From contig NC_019904.1 of the NCBI RefSeq assembly GCF_000325705.1, positions 3,908,001-3,972,000 on the forward strand: 64,000 nt of DNA. The letters are read 5' to 3'. A program made the translations under genes and the position numbers. Source of the DNA: Echinicola vietnamensis DSM 17526. Its GTDB lineage: Bacteria > Bacteroidota > Bacteroidia > Cytophagales > Cyclobacteriaceae. Below are positions 16,198 to 25,017 of this stretch, one piece after another. The notes beneath the pieces were generated by a model. It saw nothing but the letters and a program-made list of their open reading frames with translations. It searched no databases and had not been told where the DNA came from. Positions within the stretch are counted from its first letter, which is position 1; every line of letters starts with the position of its first letter.

Positions 16198-18660
16198 ATG
16201 CGTTTCCGTTCGATATTGATTTGCCTGTTGTTGATAGGCAGTATTTGTTCCTTTTCACATGCCCAAAGGGTCCGTAAATCCTGGCCGCTGAAGGAAGATT
16301 GGCGGTTCAGTAAGGGAGAGCAAGAAGAGGCTTATCAAATCGATTTCGATGACCGTGAATGGGAATCTGTGCAGGTCCCGCATGACTGGGCGATCTATGG
16401 TCCCTTTGACGAAAGTAATGATTTACAAATTGTGGCAGTCACCCAGAACGGAGAGAAGGTGGCCACCAAAAAAACCGGGCGAACTGGCGGTTTGCCCTAT
16501 ATGGGAGTCGGCTGGTACAGGAGAGCTTTTGAAGTGCCCGGTTTTGACCCGGAAAAACAACGGGTGAAGCTTATTTTTGATGGGGCCATGAGCGAGGCGC
16601 AAGTATACGTCAATGGCGAAAAAGTCGGTTTTTGGCCATATGGATATAATTCATTCTATTTCGATGTGACAGATTTCTTACACGCCGATGGAACAAAAAA
16701 CCAATTGGCCGTAAGGCTGGAAAACAAACCGCAATCGTCCCGTTGGTATCCTGGAGCAGGACTTTATCGAAATGTCCATGTATTGGTAACCCCCAAAATT
16801 CATGTTCCGGTTTGGGGGACTTTTGTGACGACTCCTTATGTTTCGGAGGAATATGCTTCTGTCAACATCAAAACGGAGCTGGAGCATGTGTCCGAAGGAA
16901 CTGACATATCCATTGAAACTTCTATCCTTGATCTTTCGGGGAAAGTGGTGGCGAAGAAAAAGAACGTCCAAAGGCTTAACCACGGAAGGCCTTTAGAGCA
17001 ATTTTTGACGGTTGATCATCCAGAACTGTGGTCTCCGGAGTCGCCTCACCTGTATGTGGCCAAGTCCGTTATTTCTATCGAAGGTCGTGAAATAGATGAG
17101 TTTACGACACGTTTTGGGATCCGTAAGATTGAATTTATTGCGGACAAAGGCTTTTTCCTGAATGGGCAGCGGAGAAAATTCCAAGGGGTGAACCTGCACC
17201 ATGATTTAGGACCTTTGGGAGCTGCTGTGAACCGTTCTGCTATCAAGCGACAATTGCAGCTGATGAAGGACATGGGCGCAGATGCCATTAGGACCTCGCA
17301 TAATATGCCTGCTCCGGAATTGGTGGAGCTGTGCGATGAGATGGGCTTGATGGTGATGGTAGAGTCTTTTGATGAATGGGATGTGGCCAAATGTAAAAAT
17401 GGCTATCACCGTTTTTTTGATGATTGGGCCGAAAAAGATTTGGTCAATATGGTAAGGCACTACCGCAACCATCCCAGCGTGGTCATGTGGAGCATCGGCA
17501 ATGAAGTGCCTACGCAATGTAGTGCCGATGGTTACCAAGTGGCGAAATTCCTGCAGGACATTTGTCATCGTGAAGATCCTACCCGTTTGGTTACGGCAGG
17601 AATGGATCAAATTTCCTGTGTACTGGACAATGGCTTCGCAGCAATGATCGATGTGACGGGCTTCAACTACCGTACCCACCGTTATGAAGAGGGATATCAG
17701 AAACTTCCGCACAGTTTGGTGTTGGGGTCTGAAACAGGATCTACCGTGAGTTCTCGTGGTGTTTATCATTTTCCTGTAGAAAAAGGGGCGCAGGTCATAC
17801 ATGAAAACCAGCAGTCCAGTGCCTATGGCCTGGAGTATTGTAGTTGGTCAAACCTGCCAGAGGATGATTTTGCACTTGCTGACGACTTTGACTGGACATT
17901 GGGACAGTTTGTGTGGACGGGTTTTGATTATTTGGGAGAACCCACCCCTTATGATACCGATGCTTGGCCCAATCACAGCTCGATGTTCGGGATTGTGGAC
18001 TTGGCGGGAATTCCGAAGGACAGGTACTATTTGTATAAAAGTGTATGGAAGCCAGAAGAAGAGACATTGCATATCTTACCTCATTGGAACTGGGAGGGGA
18101 GAGAAGGCCAGAAAACACCCCTGTTTGTATACACCAATTATCCGTCAGCAGAGCTTTTTATCAATGGTGAGAGCCAAGGCAAGCAGACCAAGCACAAAGA
18201 AGGTACCCTTCAGGAGCGATACAGGTTGATGTGGATGGATGCGATCTATGAACCCGGGGAAGTGAAGGTGGTGGCCTATGATAGTCTTGGGAAGAAAGCT
18301 GCTGAAAAGATCCTCCATACCGCCGGAAAGCCTCACCACATCGAATTGGTACCGGAGAATAAACGAATTGCTGTAGAAGGAGATGAGTTGGCTTTTATTC
18401 GGGTGCAGGTGGTGGATAAGGAAGGCAGGGTATGTCCGACGGATCAGCGATCGCTTTCCTTTGATGTCGCAGGAGCAGGGGCCTTTAGGGCCGTGGCAAA
18501 TGGGGACCCGGGGAGCTTGGAGCTTTTCCACGAACCCCAAATGAAGGTGTTTAATGGACAGCTGACGCTTATCGTTTCGGCAAAGGAAGCAGGCAATATC
18601 CACATAAAAGCCACTGCAAAGGGACTTAAAAACGGGGAAACCATTATGGAGGCTTACTAA
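16198..18660 (+). CDS. exported glycoside hydrolase family 2 (beta-galactosidase/glucuronidase type)
   Basis: An 820-residue GH2 enzyme with a signal peptide (ILICLLLIGSICSFSHA). Domains in order: sugar-binding jelly roll (about 25-190), immunoglobulin-like domain (195-300), TIM barrel (300-600), then C-terminal DUF4982-like and Ig-like domains. The catalytic acid/base is E436 in MWSIGNEVP and the nucleophile E512 in LGSETGS. RTSHNMP and the PHDWAI motif near the N-terminus are typical of this family. It probably removes a beta-linked galactose or uronic acid from polysaccharide in the periplasm or at the surface. No SusC/SusD pair is nearby, so it is not part of a visible utilisation locus. 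It converges with the next gene with a 4-bp overlap. Confidence 0.9.
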   Translation: MRFRSILICLLLIGSICSFSHAQRVRKSWPLKEDWRFSKGEQEEAYQIDFDDREWESVQVPHDWAIYGPFDESNDLQIVAVTQNGEKVATKKTGRTGGLPYMGVGWYRRAFEVPGFDPEKQRVKLIFDGAMSEAQVYVNGEKVGFWPYGYNSFYFDVTDFLHADGTKNQLAVRLENKPQSSRWYPGAGLYRNVHVLVTPKIHVPVWGTFVTTPYVSEEYASVNIKTELEHVSEGTDISIETSILDLSGKVVAKKKNVQRLNHGRPLEQFLTVDHPELWSPESPHLYVAKSVISIEGREIDEFTTRFGIRKIEFIADKGFFLNGQRRKFQGVNLHHDLGPLGAAVNRSAIKRQLQLMKDMGADAIRTSHNMPAPELVELCDEMGLMVMVESFDEWDVAKCKNGYHRFFDDWAEKDLVNMVRHYRNHPSVVMWSIGNEVPTQCSADGYQVAKFLQDICHREDPTRLVTAGMDQISCVLDNGFAAMIDVTGFNYRTHRYEEGYQKLPHSLVLGSETGSTVSSRGVYHFPVEKGAQVIHENQQSSAYGLEYCSWSNLPEDDFALADDFDWTLGQFVWTGFDYLGEPTPYDTDAWPNHSSMFGIVDLAGIPKDRYYLYKSVWKPEEETLHILPHWNWEGREGQKTPLFVYTNYPSAELFINGESQGKQTKHKEGTLQERYRLMWMDAIYEPGEVKVVAYDSLGKKAAEKILHTAGKPHHIELVPENKRIAVEGDELAFIRVQVVDKEGRVCPTDQRSLSFDVAGAGAFRAVANGDPGSLELFHEPQMKVFNGQLTLIVSAKEAGNIHIKATAKGLKNGETIMEAY

Positions 18661-19121
18661 TGGCCTAGCCTATAATCCCTTCTCAATTTTCTCCTGATCC
18701 GTTGGTGAACCAATAAGGGGTAAATATTGCCAAATATGTTGGTGGCTAATAGAACGTAAAAGGTGCCTATGTTACCGAAGAAATAATTGATTGCAGCAAT
18801 GCCAGTCAATACTGCTGCGGCAATAAGGTATTCGAGTTCACGGGTAAAATGTTTGGTCTTTATCTCATCCAGCCGGAGATGGTCCTCGTTTTTGCCGTAC
18901 ATTAATTTAAACTCCCAATATTCCAAGGGGAATAAGGAAATGATCTTTTCAAACCATTTTAGGGCAATGAATACCTCCCATTTCCGGTTTTGGATCAAAA
19001 AGAGGTGGCCATATTTGGGATAGAGGAGATGCCCCTTGATCCAATGGCAACACACGACACCAACAAACCAAGAAAACACCAACGAGAGAAGGGTAGTTAT
19101 AATGGGAGATATTATGATCAT
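18657..19121 (-). CDS. membrane protein resembling CrtO-type acyltransferases
   Basis: A 154-residue protein with an N-terminal helix (ISPIITTLLSLVFSWFVGVVCC), a soluble stretch with KWEVFIALKWFEKIISLFP, and two further hydrophobic segments near the C-terminus (LEYLIAAAVLTGIAAINYFF; FYVLLATNIFGNIYPLLV). The ending NIFGNIYPLLVHQRIRRKLRR recalls the C-terminal pattern of glycosyl-diaponeurosporenoate acyltransferase (CrtO) proteins and related small membrane proteins. The match is from memory and partial, and no carotenoid genes are adjacent. Confidence 0.5.
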   Translation of the reverse strand: MIIISPIITTLLSLVFSWFVGVVCCHWIKGHLLYPKYGHLFLIQNRKWEVFIALKWFEKIISLFPLEYWEFKLMYGKNEDHLRLDEIKTKHFTRELEYLIAAAVLTGIAAINYFFGNIGTFYVLLATNIFGNIYPLLVHQRIRRKLRRDYRLGH

Positions 19122-19488
19122 TAATTTCGGAATATTGTCTTCCTATTTATATAAACAGGTAATTCACGTAATTATTTCAAATTTTAGCATTTGTTTGCTT
19201 AAATCATCATTACCATGGTGTTTTTTACCAGTTTCTTACAAAGAAGGGGATTATGCTGGCTGACTGGCCAAGTGGTGGAGTAACTTAATTTTAACAGCCA
19301 ATGCTGCCTGATTTCGGTTTTATTTATGTGGTGGATCGATCGCATTATATACGATGAAGCCACTGTGACCAAAGACCAGCATGGCCTTCATAAATAATTA
19401 ATGACCAGTCACTGTTTAAAAATTCTATTTTTTAGTTAAATTATACCAATTAAGGCATTGTTCCATTTAAGTATAAAATCATCATATT
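19122..19488. other. divergent intergenic region, nothing recognised
   Basis: 367 bp of AT-rich sequence between a minus-strand membrane-protein gene and the plus-strand Ntn hydrolase. I found no exact promoter consensus, RNA gene or repeat. A short reading frame at 19036-19263 overlaps the upstream gene on the opposite strand and is not credible. Confidence 0.4.
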
Positions 19489-20520
19489 ATGAAAACCAAG
19501 CATGTGATAATCATTTTTGCACTCTTTTTTTTGGCACGTATAGCGGTGCCGTGTACGCGAGTGGTGTACAAAGGGCCAGAAAACTTGGTGATCACCGCTA
19601 GGTCAATGGATTGGAATGATGAAATTCCTGCCAACTTATGGCTATTTCCGCGAGAGATGCAGCGAGAAGGCAAGGTGGGGCCCAGCTCCATCACATGGCA
19701 ATCCAAGTACGGGAGCATCGTCGCCAGTTCATATGATGTGGCCACCGTTGATGGCATGAATGAAAAGGGTTTGGTGGCGAATATCCTTTGGTTGACAGAA
19801 TCTGAATATCCGACATTCAGTGGGAGCAAACCGGGCTTGTCCATTGCTGCTTGGGCACAGTATATATTGGATAATTTTGCCACGGTGGATGAGGCGGTAA
19901 ACAAGATGGCGAAAGAGGATTTTGTGGTGGTTTCCAGTAATATTCCCGGAACGGAGCGATTTGCCACCTGTCATTTGTCCATTTCTGATGCCTCGGGGGA
20001 TAATGCGGTCTTTGAGTATGTCGGTGGAAAGCTGGTGATTCACCATGATCCCTCCTATGTGGTGATGACCAATTCTCCTGTTTATGAGCAGCAATTGGCG
20101 CTGAATGCCTATTGGCAGCGGATCCCGGGAACGATGATGCTACCAGGGACCAATAATGCTGCCGACCGGTTTGTCAGAGCATCTTACTATATCAATGCCA
20201 TTCCCAAGACTTCCGACAGAAAGATAGCCGTAGCGAGTGTTTTTAGTGTGATTAGGAATTGTTCGGTCCCATATGGCATTTCTTCTGCGGATGAACCAAA
20301 TATTTCTTCTACGAGATGGCGCACCGTTTCGGACCAAAAGCACCTCACATACTATTTTGAATCCGTATTGACTCCCAATACCTTTTGGGTAGACCTTAAC
20401 AAGGTAGATTTCGGAATGGCGAATACCCTAAAGCTAAGCTTGGCAAATAATGAAACCTATGAAGGAAATGCTTTTGACCATTTTGAGGCAGCAGAACCCT
20501 TTGAGTTTGCAGGATTATAA
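19489..20520 (+). CDS. Ntn hydrolase, choloylglycine hydrolase/penicillin V acylase family, exported
   Basis: A 343-residue linear amide C-N hydrolase. Residues 1-21 form a signal peptide (IIIFALFFLARIAVP) and Cys22 directly follows it, as expected for an N-terminal nucleophile exposed by cleavage. Family landmarks follow: ARSMDWNDE (Arg and Asp of the active site), VDGMNEKGLVANILWL, VTNSP-type VMTNSPVYEQQ, and near the end the Arg in STRWRTVSDQKHLTYYFES. Bile-salt hydrolases, penicillin V acylases and acyl-homoserine-lactone acylases all belong here. In a probably marine organism the AHL or another N-acyl amide is more plausible than bile salts, but the substrate cannot be read. It stands alone. 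Confidence 0.85.
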   Translation: MKTKHVIIIFALFFLARIAVPCTRVVYKGPENLVITARSMDWNDEIPANLWLFPREMQREGKVGPSSITWQSKYGSIVASSYDVATVDGMNEKGLVANILWLTESEYPTFSGSKPGLSIAAWAQYILDNFATVDEAVNKMAKEDFVVVSSNIPGTERFATCHLSISDASGDNAVFEYVGGKLVIHHDPSYVVMTNSPVYEQQLALNAYWQRIPGTMMLPGTNNAADRFVRASYYINAIPKTSDRKIAVASVFSVIRNCSVPYGISSADEPNISSTRWRTVSDQKHLTYYFESVLTPNTFWVDLNKVDFGMANTLKLSLANNETYEGNAFDHFEAAEPFEFAGL

Positions 20521-20734
20521 TGGGGAAGGTCTAACCTGAAATTCAAAAGGTAAGGCCGTGACTTAAGAGCCATTTTCTATGAATATTCGCACGACACCTC
20601 GAGAGAAACAGTCATGAATGAGGATCAAGCTGTTTTCCTCTGGGACTAGGATTTTCCTTCATGGGGAATATTAACTCCCAGCGCGCGAAACTTCAATGAA
20701 TACAAGGAATCTGGATTGTAGCACACCCGATGCT

Positions 20735-20840
20735 TGGCCCGGAAGGGCAACACATCCATGGCCGTAGGTTTCAGCCATGGTGAATTACCCCATTTAACAT
20801 TGCCGGTTTTAGCCACAGGATGCTCGTGGAACCCCAATCT
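20735..20840. repeat. degenerate dispersed repeat, core copy A
   Basis: Contains GGCCCGGAAGGGC (20736-20748), then TCAGCCATGGTGAATTACCCC, AACATTGCCGGTTTTAGC and CTCGTGGAACCCC. The same ordered phrases recur at 43068-43170 (AGCCCTGTAAGGGCG, AGCCATAGGGGAATCCCATGG, TTTCCCGTTTTAGCGGCGTGGACC) and at 56740-56830 (AGCCATGGGTGAAGCCCATGG, AACATTTTCCGTTT). All are non-coding and heavily diverged. Confidence 0.6.
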
Positions 20841-20882
20841 CCTAAGGGAGTGCCCGCGGCACGGAGGGATAGCATTACCGTA

Positions 20883-21104
20883 CTAAATGAGCGGAAAACA
20901 TTTGCTATAGGTTTCAGAAGGGAGTTTCTTGATGAGAATGCTTTTTAGCTCTCGTACTGAGCGAATTTTTACTTTTCGTTTTCCCTCCAAAAAATATACT
21001 TCTTCCGATAGGTCAATGGCTGTCATGAATCGGTTTATTTCCAACTTTAAGAGGGATGGAAACAAAATTTTAAACAGCTCAAAATCGATGAGATGCTTTG
21101 TCAT
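20883..21104 (-). CDS. hypothetical 73-residue protein
   Basis: A small AT-rich reading frame with a plausible protein composition: LIDFELFKILFPSLLKLEI, then YFLEGKRKVKIRSVRELKSILIKKLPSE. There is no signal peptide or membrane helix, and I recognise no domain. It lies in an otherwise gene-poor 770-bp gap next to a degenerate repeat, so it may be a relic or spurious. The overlapping frame on the plus strand looks less protein-like. Confidence 0.3.
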   Translation of the reverse strand: MTKHLIDFELFKILFPSLLKLEINRFMTAIDLSEEVYFLEGKRKVKIRSVRELKSILIKKLPSETYSKCFPLI

Positions 21105-21291
21105 AGTTGATGAATTACTGGTAGAGTGTAGTTTGTGAATAATTTAAGTAATAATTGCAAAATTTCAAAAAGTATATGGAGTATTTATTTGTAAATAAAA
21201 TCCTATTAAATGTATCTGTATGAAATATTATGGTTTCATCATTGAAAATGAATGAATTATAAATCGTTAAAGACGATCTTAAAGGGCTACA

Positions 21292-21534
21292 TCAGGCTTG
21301 TTGTCGTTGGTCTTGGCACCACGCATCGATCAAAAGTTGCTTTTTGGGGAGGTGCTTGGAAAAATCTATAAATACAGGAGCTTTCAAAGGAGTGCGTAAA
21401 ATGATCCAATCTTTACCTTCTGCTTCTATGATACTTCCGGAAAGGTTCTCAGTGGTGTTGCCAAATCCATGGCAATAATGATCATGGATTGTTTTGCCTA
21501 AATTACTCATGGGCAGTGGGGTTAGTGTTGTCAT
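21292..21534 (-). CDS. hypothetical 80-residue protein divergent from COG0523 gene
   Basis: A small soluble protein with no recognised family. Sequence features: GKTIHDHYCHGFGN near the N-terminus, with two His and one Cys close together, and then GSIIEAEGKDWIILRTPLKAPVFIDFSKHLPKKQLLIDAWCQD. The DHYCHGF cluster could bind a metal, which would fit its position divergent from a metallochaperone-type GTPase across a dyad-containing 172-bp region. The shared function is an inference from position only. An alternative start is the second Met (MSNLGKTI). Confidence 0.45.
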   Translation of the reverse strand: MTTLTPLPMSNLGKTIHDHYCHGFGNTTENLSGSIIEAEGKDWIILRTPLKAPVFIDFSKHLPKKQLLIDAWCQDQRQQA

Positions 21535-21639
21535 TTAATCGTCCTATCTAACGTAATTTTAATAAAAAGATACGTAAATGTTCCCTATTTCACACGCAAA
21601 AATTACTTTGTCAACATAGAATTATAAGCTTTAATTATT

Positions 21640-21652
21640 GCAACAATGTTGC
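21640..21652. promoter_or_regulatory. dyad GCAAC-AAT-GTTGC upstream of COG0523 GTPase
   Basis: A perfect 5-bp inverted repeat with a 3-bp centre, flanked by AT-rich sequence with loosely matching TTAA and TTAAAA. It lies 54 bp before the start of a COG0523 GTPase gene. Such genes are often controlled by Zur in other bacteria, and a dyad of this size fits a metal-responsive regulator. The regulator is unidentified. Confidence 0.4.
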
Positions 21653-21706
21653 GTTTAAAATAATCTACCATTAAGTTTGTAGCTGTAAGCACTTAAAGAA
21701 ATAGCC

Positions 21707-22660
21707 ATGCATCAACAAAAAATTAATGTCATTATCCTAACCGGATTCCTTGGAGCGGGCAAGACATCAGTTCTAAATAACCTGCTTTCTGAATATGCTC
21801 ATCAAAAGAATTTGGTCATCGAGAATGAATTTGGTTCGCAGTCTGTTGATGGGGATTTGGTGAACTTAAAACAAGAGCGCGTATTTGAGCTCAATAATGG
21901 TTGCATTTGCTGTTCACTGGGAGAGGAATTGTACGCGGTACTCAGAGAAATTACCCAAATGCCCTCACCGCCAGACAATGTATTTATTGAGGCATCAGGC
22001 ATGGCCGATCCTGGAGCCTTGGCCAGTGTATTTATCTTCGAAACGGTCCGTGAGTTTTTTGAGGTGAAAACAGTCATAGGGGTGGTAGATGCCGTTTTAT
22101 TCGAGGATTGCCTTGATGAGGTGCCTGAAGCGGGAAGGCAACTGGCCGTTGCGGACTTGATATTGCTCAATAAAGCCGCTATGGTGACGGAAGATTATGT
22201 GCATGCCCTGGAAGAAAAAATCAAGAACATCAATCCACTTGCACAGGTACTTCCCACAAATTTTGGAGAAGTAACACTGGCGATGATCGACAAAGCCTCT
22301 TCGCAGGAAACGCAACTTTTTACTTTTCAGGCTCCAGAGTCCCATGAGCACAGTGATATGAAGTCCATTTTACTGGATTTTGAAAATATCGTGTTTGACC
22401 TTGGCCGCTTGCGAAGTGTCTTGACGGTTTCTCTTTTCCTACATTATCACCAAATTTACAGGATCAAGGGGTTTGTCCGGCTTTCATCCCGTAAACAGCT
22501 TCACCTTGTCCAAAGCGTGGGGCAACAGTTGAGCATTTCACCCGTTCTGGAAGAAGTAGGGCAAAAGCCGTTTTTGGTGGTGATCGGAAAAGGACTGACC
22601 CGAAAAGGGATCGAAAAGTTGTTTGCCAAAGGATATGAACATGAAGGGATCACCCTTTAG
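21707..22660 (+). CDS. COG0523 (CobW/ZNG1) GTPase, probable metallochaperone
   Basis: A 317-residue G3E GTPase. The Walker A is GFLGAGKT (residues 13-20), the metal-binding signature is CICC (residues 66-69, in NGCICCSLGEE), followed by EASGMADPG (switch) and VVDAVLFEDCL and LNKAAMV (guanine-binding NKxx). The C-terminal CobW_C domain contains RIKGFVRLSS. Family members deliver zinc or another metal using GTP hydrolysis, especially under metal limitation. There is no long His-rich tract, only ESHEHSD near residue 207. The dyad upstream suggests metal control. No cobalamin genes are nearby, so a CobW role is unlikely. Confidence 0.85.
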   Translation: MHQQKINVIILTGFLGAGKTSVLNNLLSEYAHQKNLVIENEFGSQSVDGDLVNLKQERVFELNNGCICCSLGEELYAVLREITQMPSPPDNVFIEASGMADPGALASVFIFETVREFFEVKTVIGVVDAVLFEDCLDEVPEAGRQLAVADLILLNKAAMVTEDYVHALEEKIKNINPLAQVLPTNFGEVTLAMIDKASSQETQLFTFQAPESHEHSDMKSILLDFENIVFDLGRLRSVLTVSLFLHYHQIYRIKGFVRLSSRKQLHLVQSVGQQLSISPVLEEVGQKPFLVVIGKGLTRKGIEKLFAKGYEHEGITL

Positions 22661-22705
22661 GCCTAAAAGAGGAAACATCAGATTAAATTAATTGTAAAAG
22701 TAGAG

Positions 22706-23731
22706 ATGAGGAACGGTATAAAGTACGCCATACTATTGTTCGCCATAATGGTAGGGTTTATTTGTCATCCTGTGTCCGGACAGGACCTTACTTCAATTCA
22801 GCAGGGGACACGGAAGGATACCTTGGTGCGTATTGACAATAATGATGCTGTGGCACTCAGCATCATCAAAGGGAAATTCGATGGTCCTGTTTTTACCATC
22901 GTGGCAGGGATCCACGGTTTTGAATATCCTCCTATCATGGCTGTACAAGAACTTTTGAAAAAAGTAGATCCTGATAAGCTTCACGGGACCTTACTTGTAC
23001 TCCCCATGGCGAATGAAGCGGCTTTTTATGAAAGGTCTGTTTTCGTAAATCCCACTGATGACAAAAATCTAAACAGGGCCTTTCCGGGCAATGCCACTGG
23101 AAGTATTACTGAAAGAATTGCCCATTGGATTAGCCAGAAAGTGATTCCCATTTCAGATGTATTTCTGGATATTCATGGAGGGGATGCCAGTGAAGACCTG
23201 TTGCCATTTGTGTGTTACTACCATCGTGCGGACAAGCCAGATCAGGTAGCACAGGCCCATAGGCTTACCGAGGCAGCCAACTTTGAATACAATGTGATCT
23301 ATCCTTACCATTTATCACCTGATGACATGTCTGAGTATGCCTTCAAAGAGGCGGTGCAGCAAGGCAAAACAGCCCTGAGTATAGAAGCGGGAAAATTAGG
23401 AAATGTGCAGCCTGAAATGGTGGCCATGATTACCTCGGGGGTATTGAATATGCTGAATAAGATGGATATGTATCCATATGAAAATGATAAGCGCGTAAAT
23501 CAAAAATGGCTCAGAGAACAGGTTTACATCAAATGTCCCGCTACCGGTATTTTTTATAGCGACTTTAGGAGTGGAGATAAAATCAAAAAAGGCCAGGTTT
23601 TGGGTTATATCACCAATGTCTTCGGGAAAAAGTTAGATGAAGTGAGGGCTCCATCTTCTGGGATTGTACTTTACAAAATCGGCACCCCTCCCGCAAACAA
23701 GGGAGAGACACTCTTTTGCATTGGGAAATGA
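22706..23731 (+). CDS. exported succinylglutamate desuccinylase/aspartoacylase-like protein
   Basis: A 341-residue zinc carboxypeptidase-fold protein of the AstE/AspA group. A signal peptide (YAILLFAIMVGFICHPVSG) precedes the enzyme. Zinc ligands are H70 and E73 in GIHGFEYPP and a His in FLDIHGGD near residue 153; the general base Glu is probably in ALSIEAGKLG. The C-terminal 75 residues (IFYSDFRSGDKIKKGQVLGYITNVFG) form a barrel-sandwich domain, as in other members. The family deacylates N-acyl amino acids or peptides; the substrate is unknown. It lies 45 bp after the GTPase gene in the same direction. Confidence 0.8.
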   Translation: MRNGIKYAILLFAIMVGFICHPVSGQDLTSIQQGTRKDTLVRIDNNDAVALSIIKGKFDGPVFTIVAGIHGFEYPPIMAVQELLKKVDPDKLHGTLLVLPMANEAAFYERSVFVNPTDDKNLNRAFPGNATGSITERIAHWISQKVIPISDVFLDIHGGDASEDLLPFVCYYHRADKPDQVAQAHRLTEAANFEYNVIYPYHLSPDDMSEYAFKEAVQQGKTALSIEAGKLGNVQPEMVAMITSGVLNMLNKMDMYPYENDKRVNQKWLREQVYIKCPATGIFYSDFRSGDKIKKGQVLGYITNVFGKKLDEVRAPSSGIVLYKIGTPPANKGETLFCIGK

Positions 23732-23784
23732 GGTGAATAGGGCGTAAAAGATCCGTAAAGCACCGTCCTGCAAATATAAAGGGA

Positions 23785-25017
23785 TCAAGCTTTTTTGATC
23801 ATGTTGATTGAAAACCAGCCTAAGATCATGATGATGACAGCCATAACCGCCCAAAGCCACCCTTTATGTTGGAAAAGAGGGATCGTCGAAGAACTTGGAG
23901 AAGAATTAATAGGGGATACAGACTTCAGGGCAAGCGTTTTAGCAGTGGTGGGAATTCGATCCATAAATTGGCTAATGTCGTAATTTGGAGGGCTAGCATT
24001 GGCATTTCCATAGACCAAAAAATAATCAGCAGGTGTAGTAAAACGTGCAACCAAGGAATAGTCAAACCCGCTCACGTCTACACTGCTCACCGTCAGCGGA
24101 GGGTTGTCTTGGTGCTGAACGGTGATTTGTAGTTGTTGAAGGACGGTGACAGGGAGATCAAATTCATTCCCAGAGAGGGAATTCAACACCCCTGTGGCCA
24201 AAGTCCGGTATTGATGATGCCATCCTTTTTCTGTTTTGACACTGTCAGCAAGGTAACGGATCGTCACTGGACGGTAATAGTCAAAATCTTCGTTGACGTT
24301 TATGCTAATTTGGCTTACTGGGACTGGCTGGGCCAAATTAACTTCTAATAGCGTAGATTTCGCTTCGGTATCCTGCTGGGAGACTGTGCTGCGGACTTTT
24401 CGGTTATGGAAGGTTCCTTTTTGGATGGTCAGTTGCTCCACCGCCATATTTTGGAGTTGAGGATTGTGACGGCTGGGAATGGTCAGGCGATAATACGGGT
24501 AATTGGCTGCTGGGAATTTTAAGGTGGTAAACTGGAAGGCAGTGGAAGTGTTTTTTAGGGACAGAATACGATAATCTTCCAGCAGGGTAAACCACTCTTT
24601 TTGATCATGGCTTCCTTCCAAGGTGATTTTCCAATCAAAGTTTTCAACGTCAAAATCAAGGGAAATGTGGTCGGTTATGATTTCATCGGTGACTTCGAAA
24701 GTATAGAAATAGCGATCTCCATTTCGGGAGGCATTCAATAAATTGAAATTCAACCCCGTTTTTTCAGTTTTAGGCGCTGAGGATGTAAGCAAGTAGGGGG
24801 CTTCTATGGTATCCTGCTGGGCGGTGATGCCATAGATCCTAATATCCCCAAATTGTTGGTTGACATGCCTGAACATGGTGAGTGGTAGATCAATTTGGTG
24901 CCAAGTATCCGTAATCTCTCCCAGTTCTTGCCTATAGGCATAATCCTTCATTTGGCCGTAGGCATTAAGGCTTATCATCAGGAAGAACGGAAAAAGGAGT
25001 TTAATGATTGGTCTCAT
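23785..25017 (-). CDS. DUF3999 family protein
   Basis: A 410-residue protein with an N-terminal signal (PIIKLLFPFFLMISLNAYGQ), a large beta-rich extracytoplasmic region, and a single C-terminal membrane helix (WLWAVMAVIIMILGWFSINMI) ending in basic KKA. It therefore sits in the periplasm anchored at the C-terminus. DUF3999 proteins are encoded next to DUF2339 membrane proteins, as here, where the two genes overlap by 17 bp with DUF2339 first. The function of the pair is not known; involvement in envelope or polysaccharide processes is often guessed from topology. FDWKITLEGSHDQKEWFTL resembles a galactose-binding-like strand pattern. Confidence 0.8.
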   Translation of the reverse strand: MRPIIKLLFPFFLMISLNAYGQMKDYAYRQELGEITDTWHQIDLPLTMFRHVNQQFGDIRIYGITAQQDTIEAPYLLTSSAPKTEKTGLNFNLLNASRNGDRYFYTFEVTDEIITDHISLDFDVENFDWKITLEGSHDQKEWFTLLEDYRILSLKNTSTAFQFTTLKFPAANYPYYRLTIPSRHNPQLQNMAVEQLTIQKGTFHNRKVRSTVSQQDTEAKSTLLEVNLAQPVPVSQISINVNEDFDYYRPVTIRYLADSVKTEKGWHHQYRTLATGVLNSLSGNEFDLPVTVLQQLQITVQHQDNPPLTVSSVDVSGFDYSLVARFTTPADYFLVYGNANASPPNYDISQFMDRIPTTAKTLALKSVSPINSSPSSSTIPLFQHKGWLWAVMAVIIMILGWFSINMIKKA

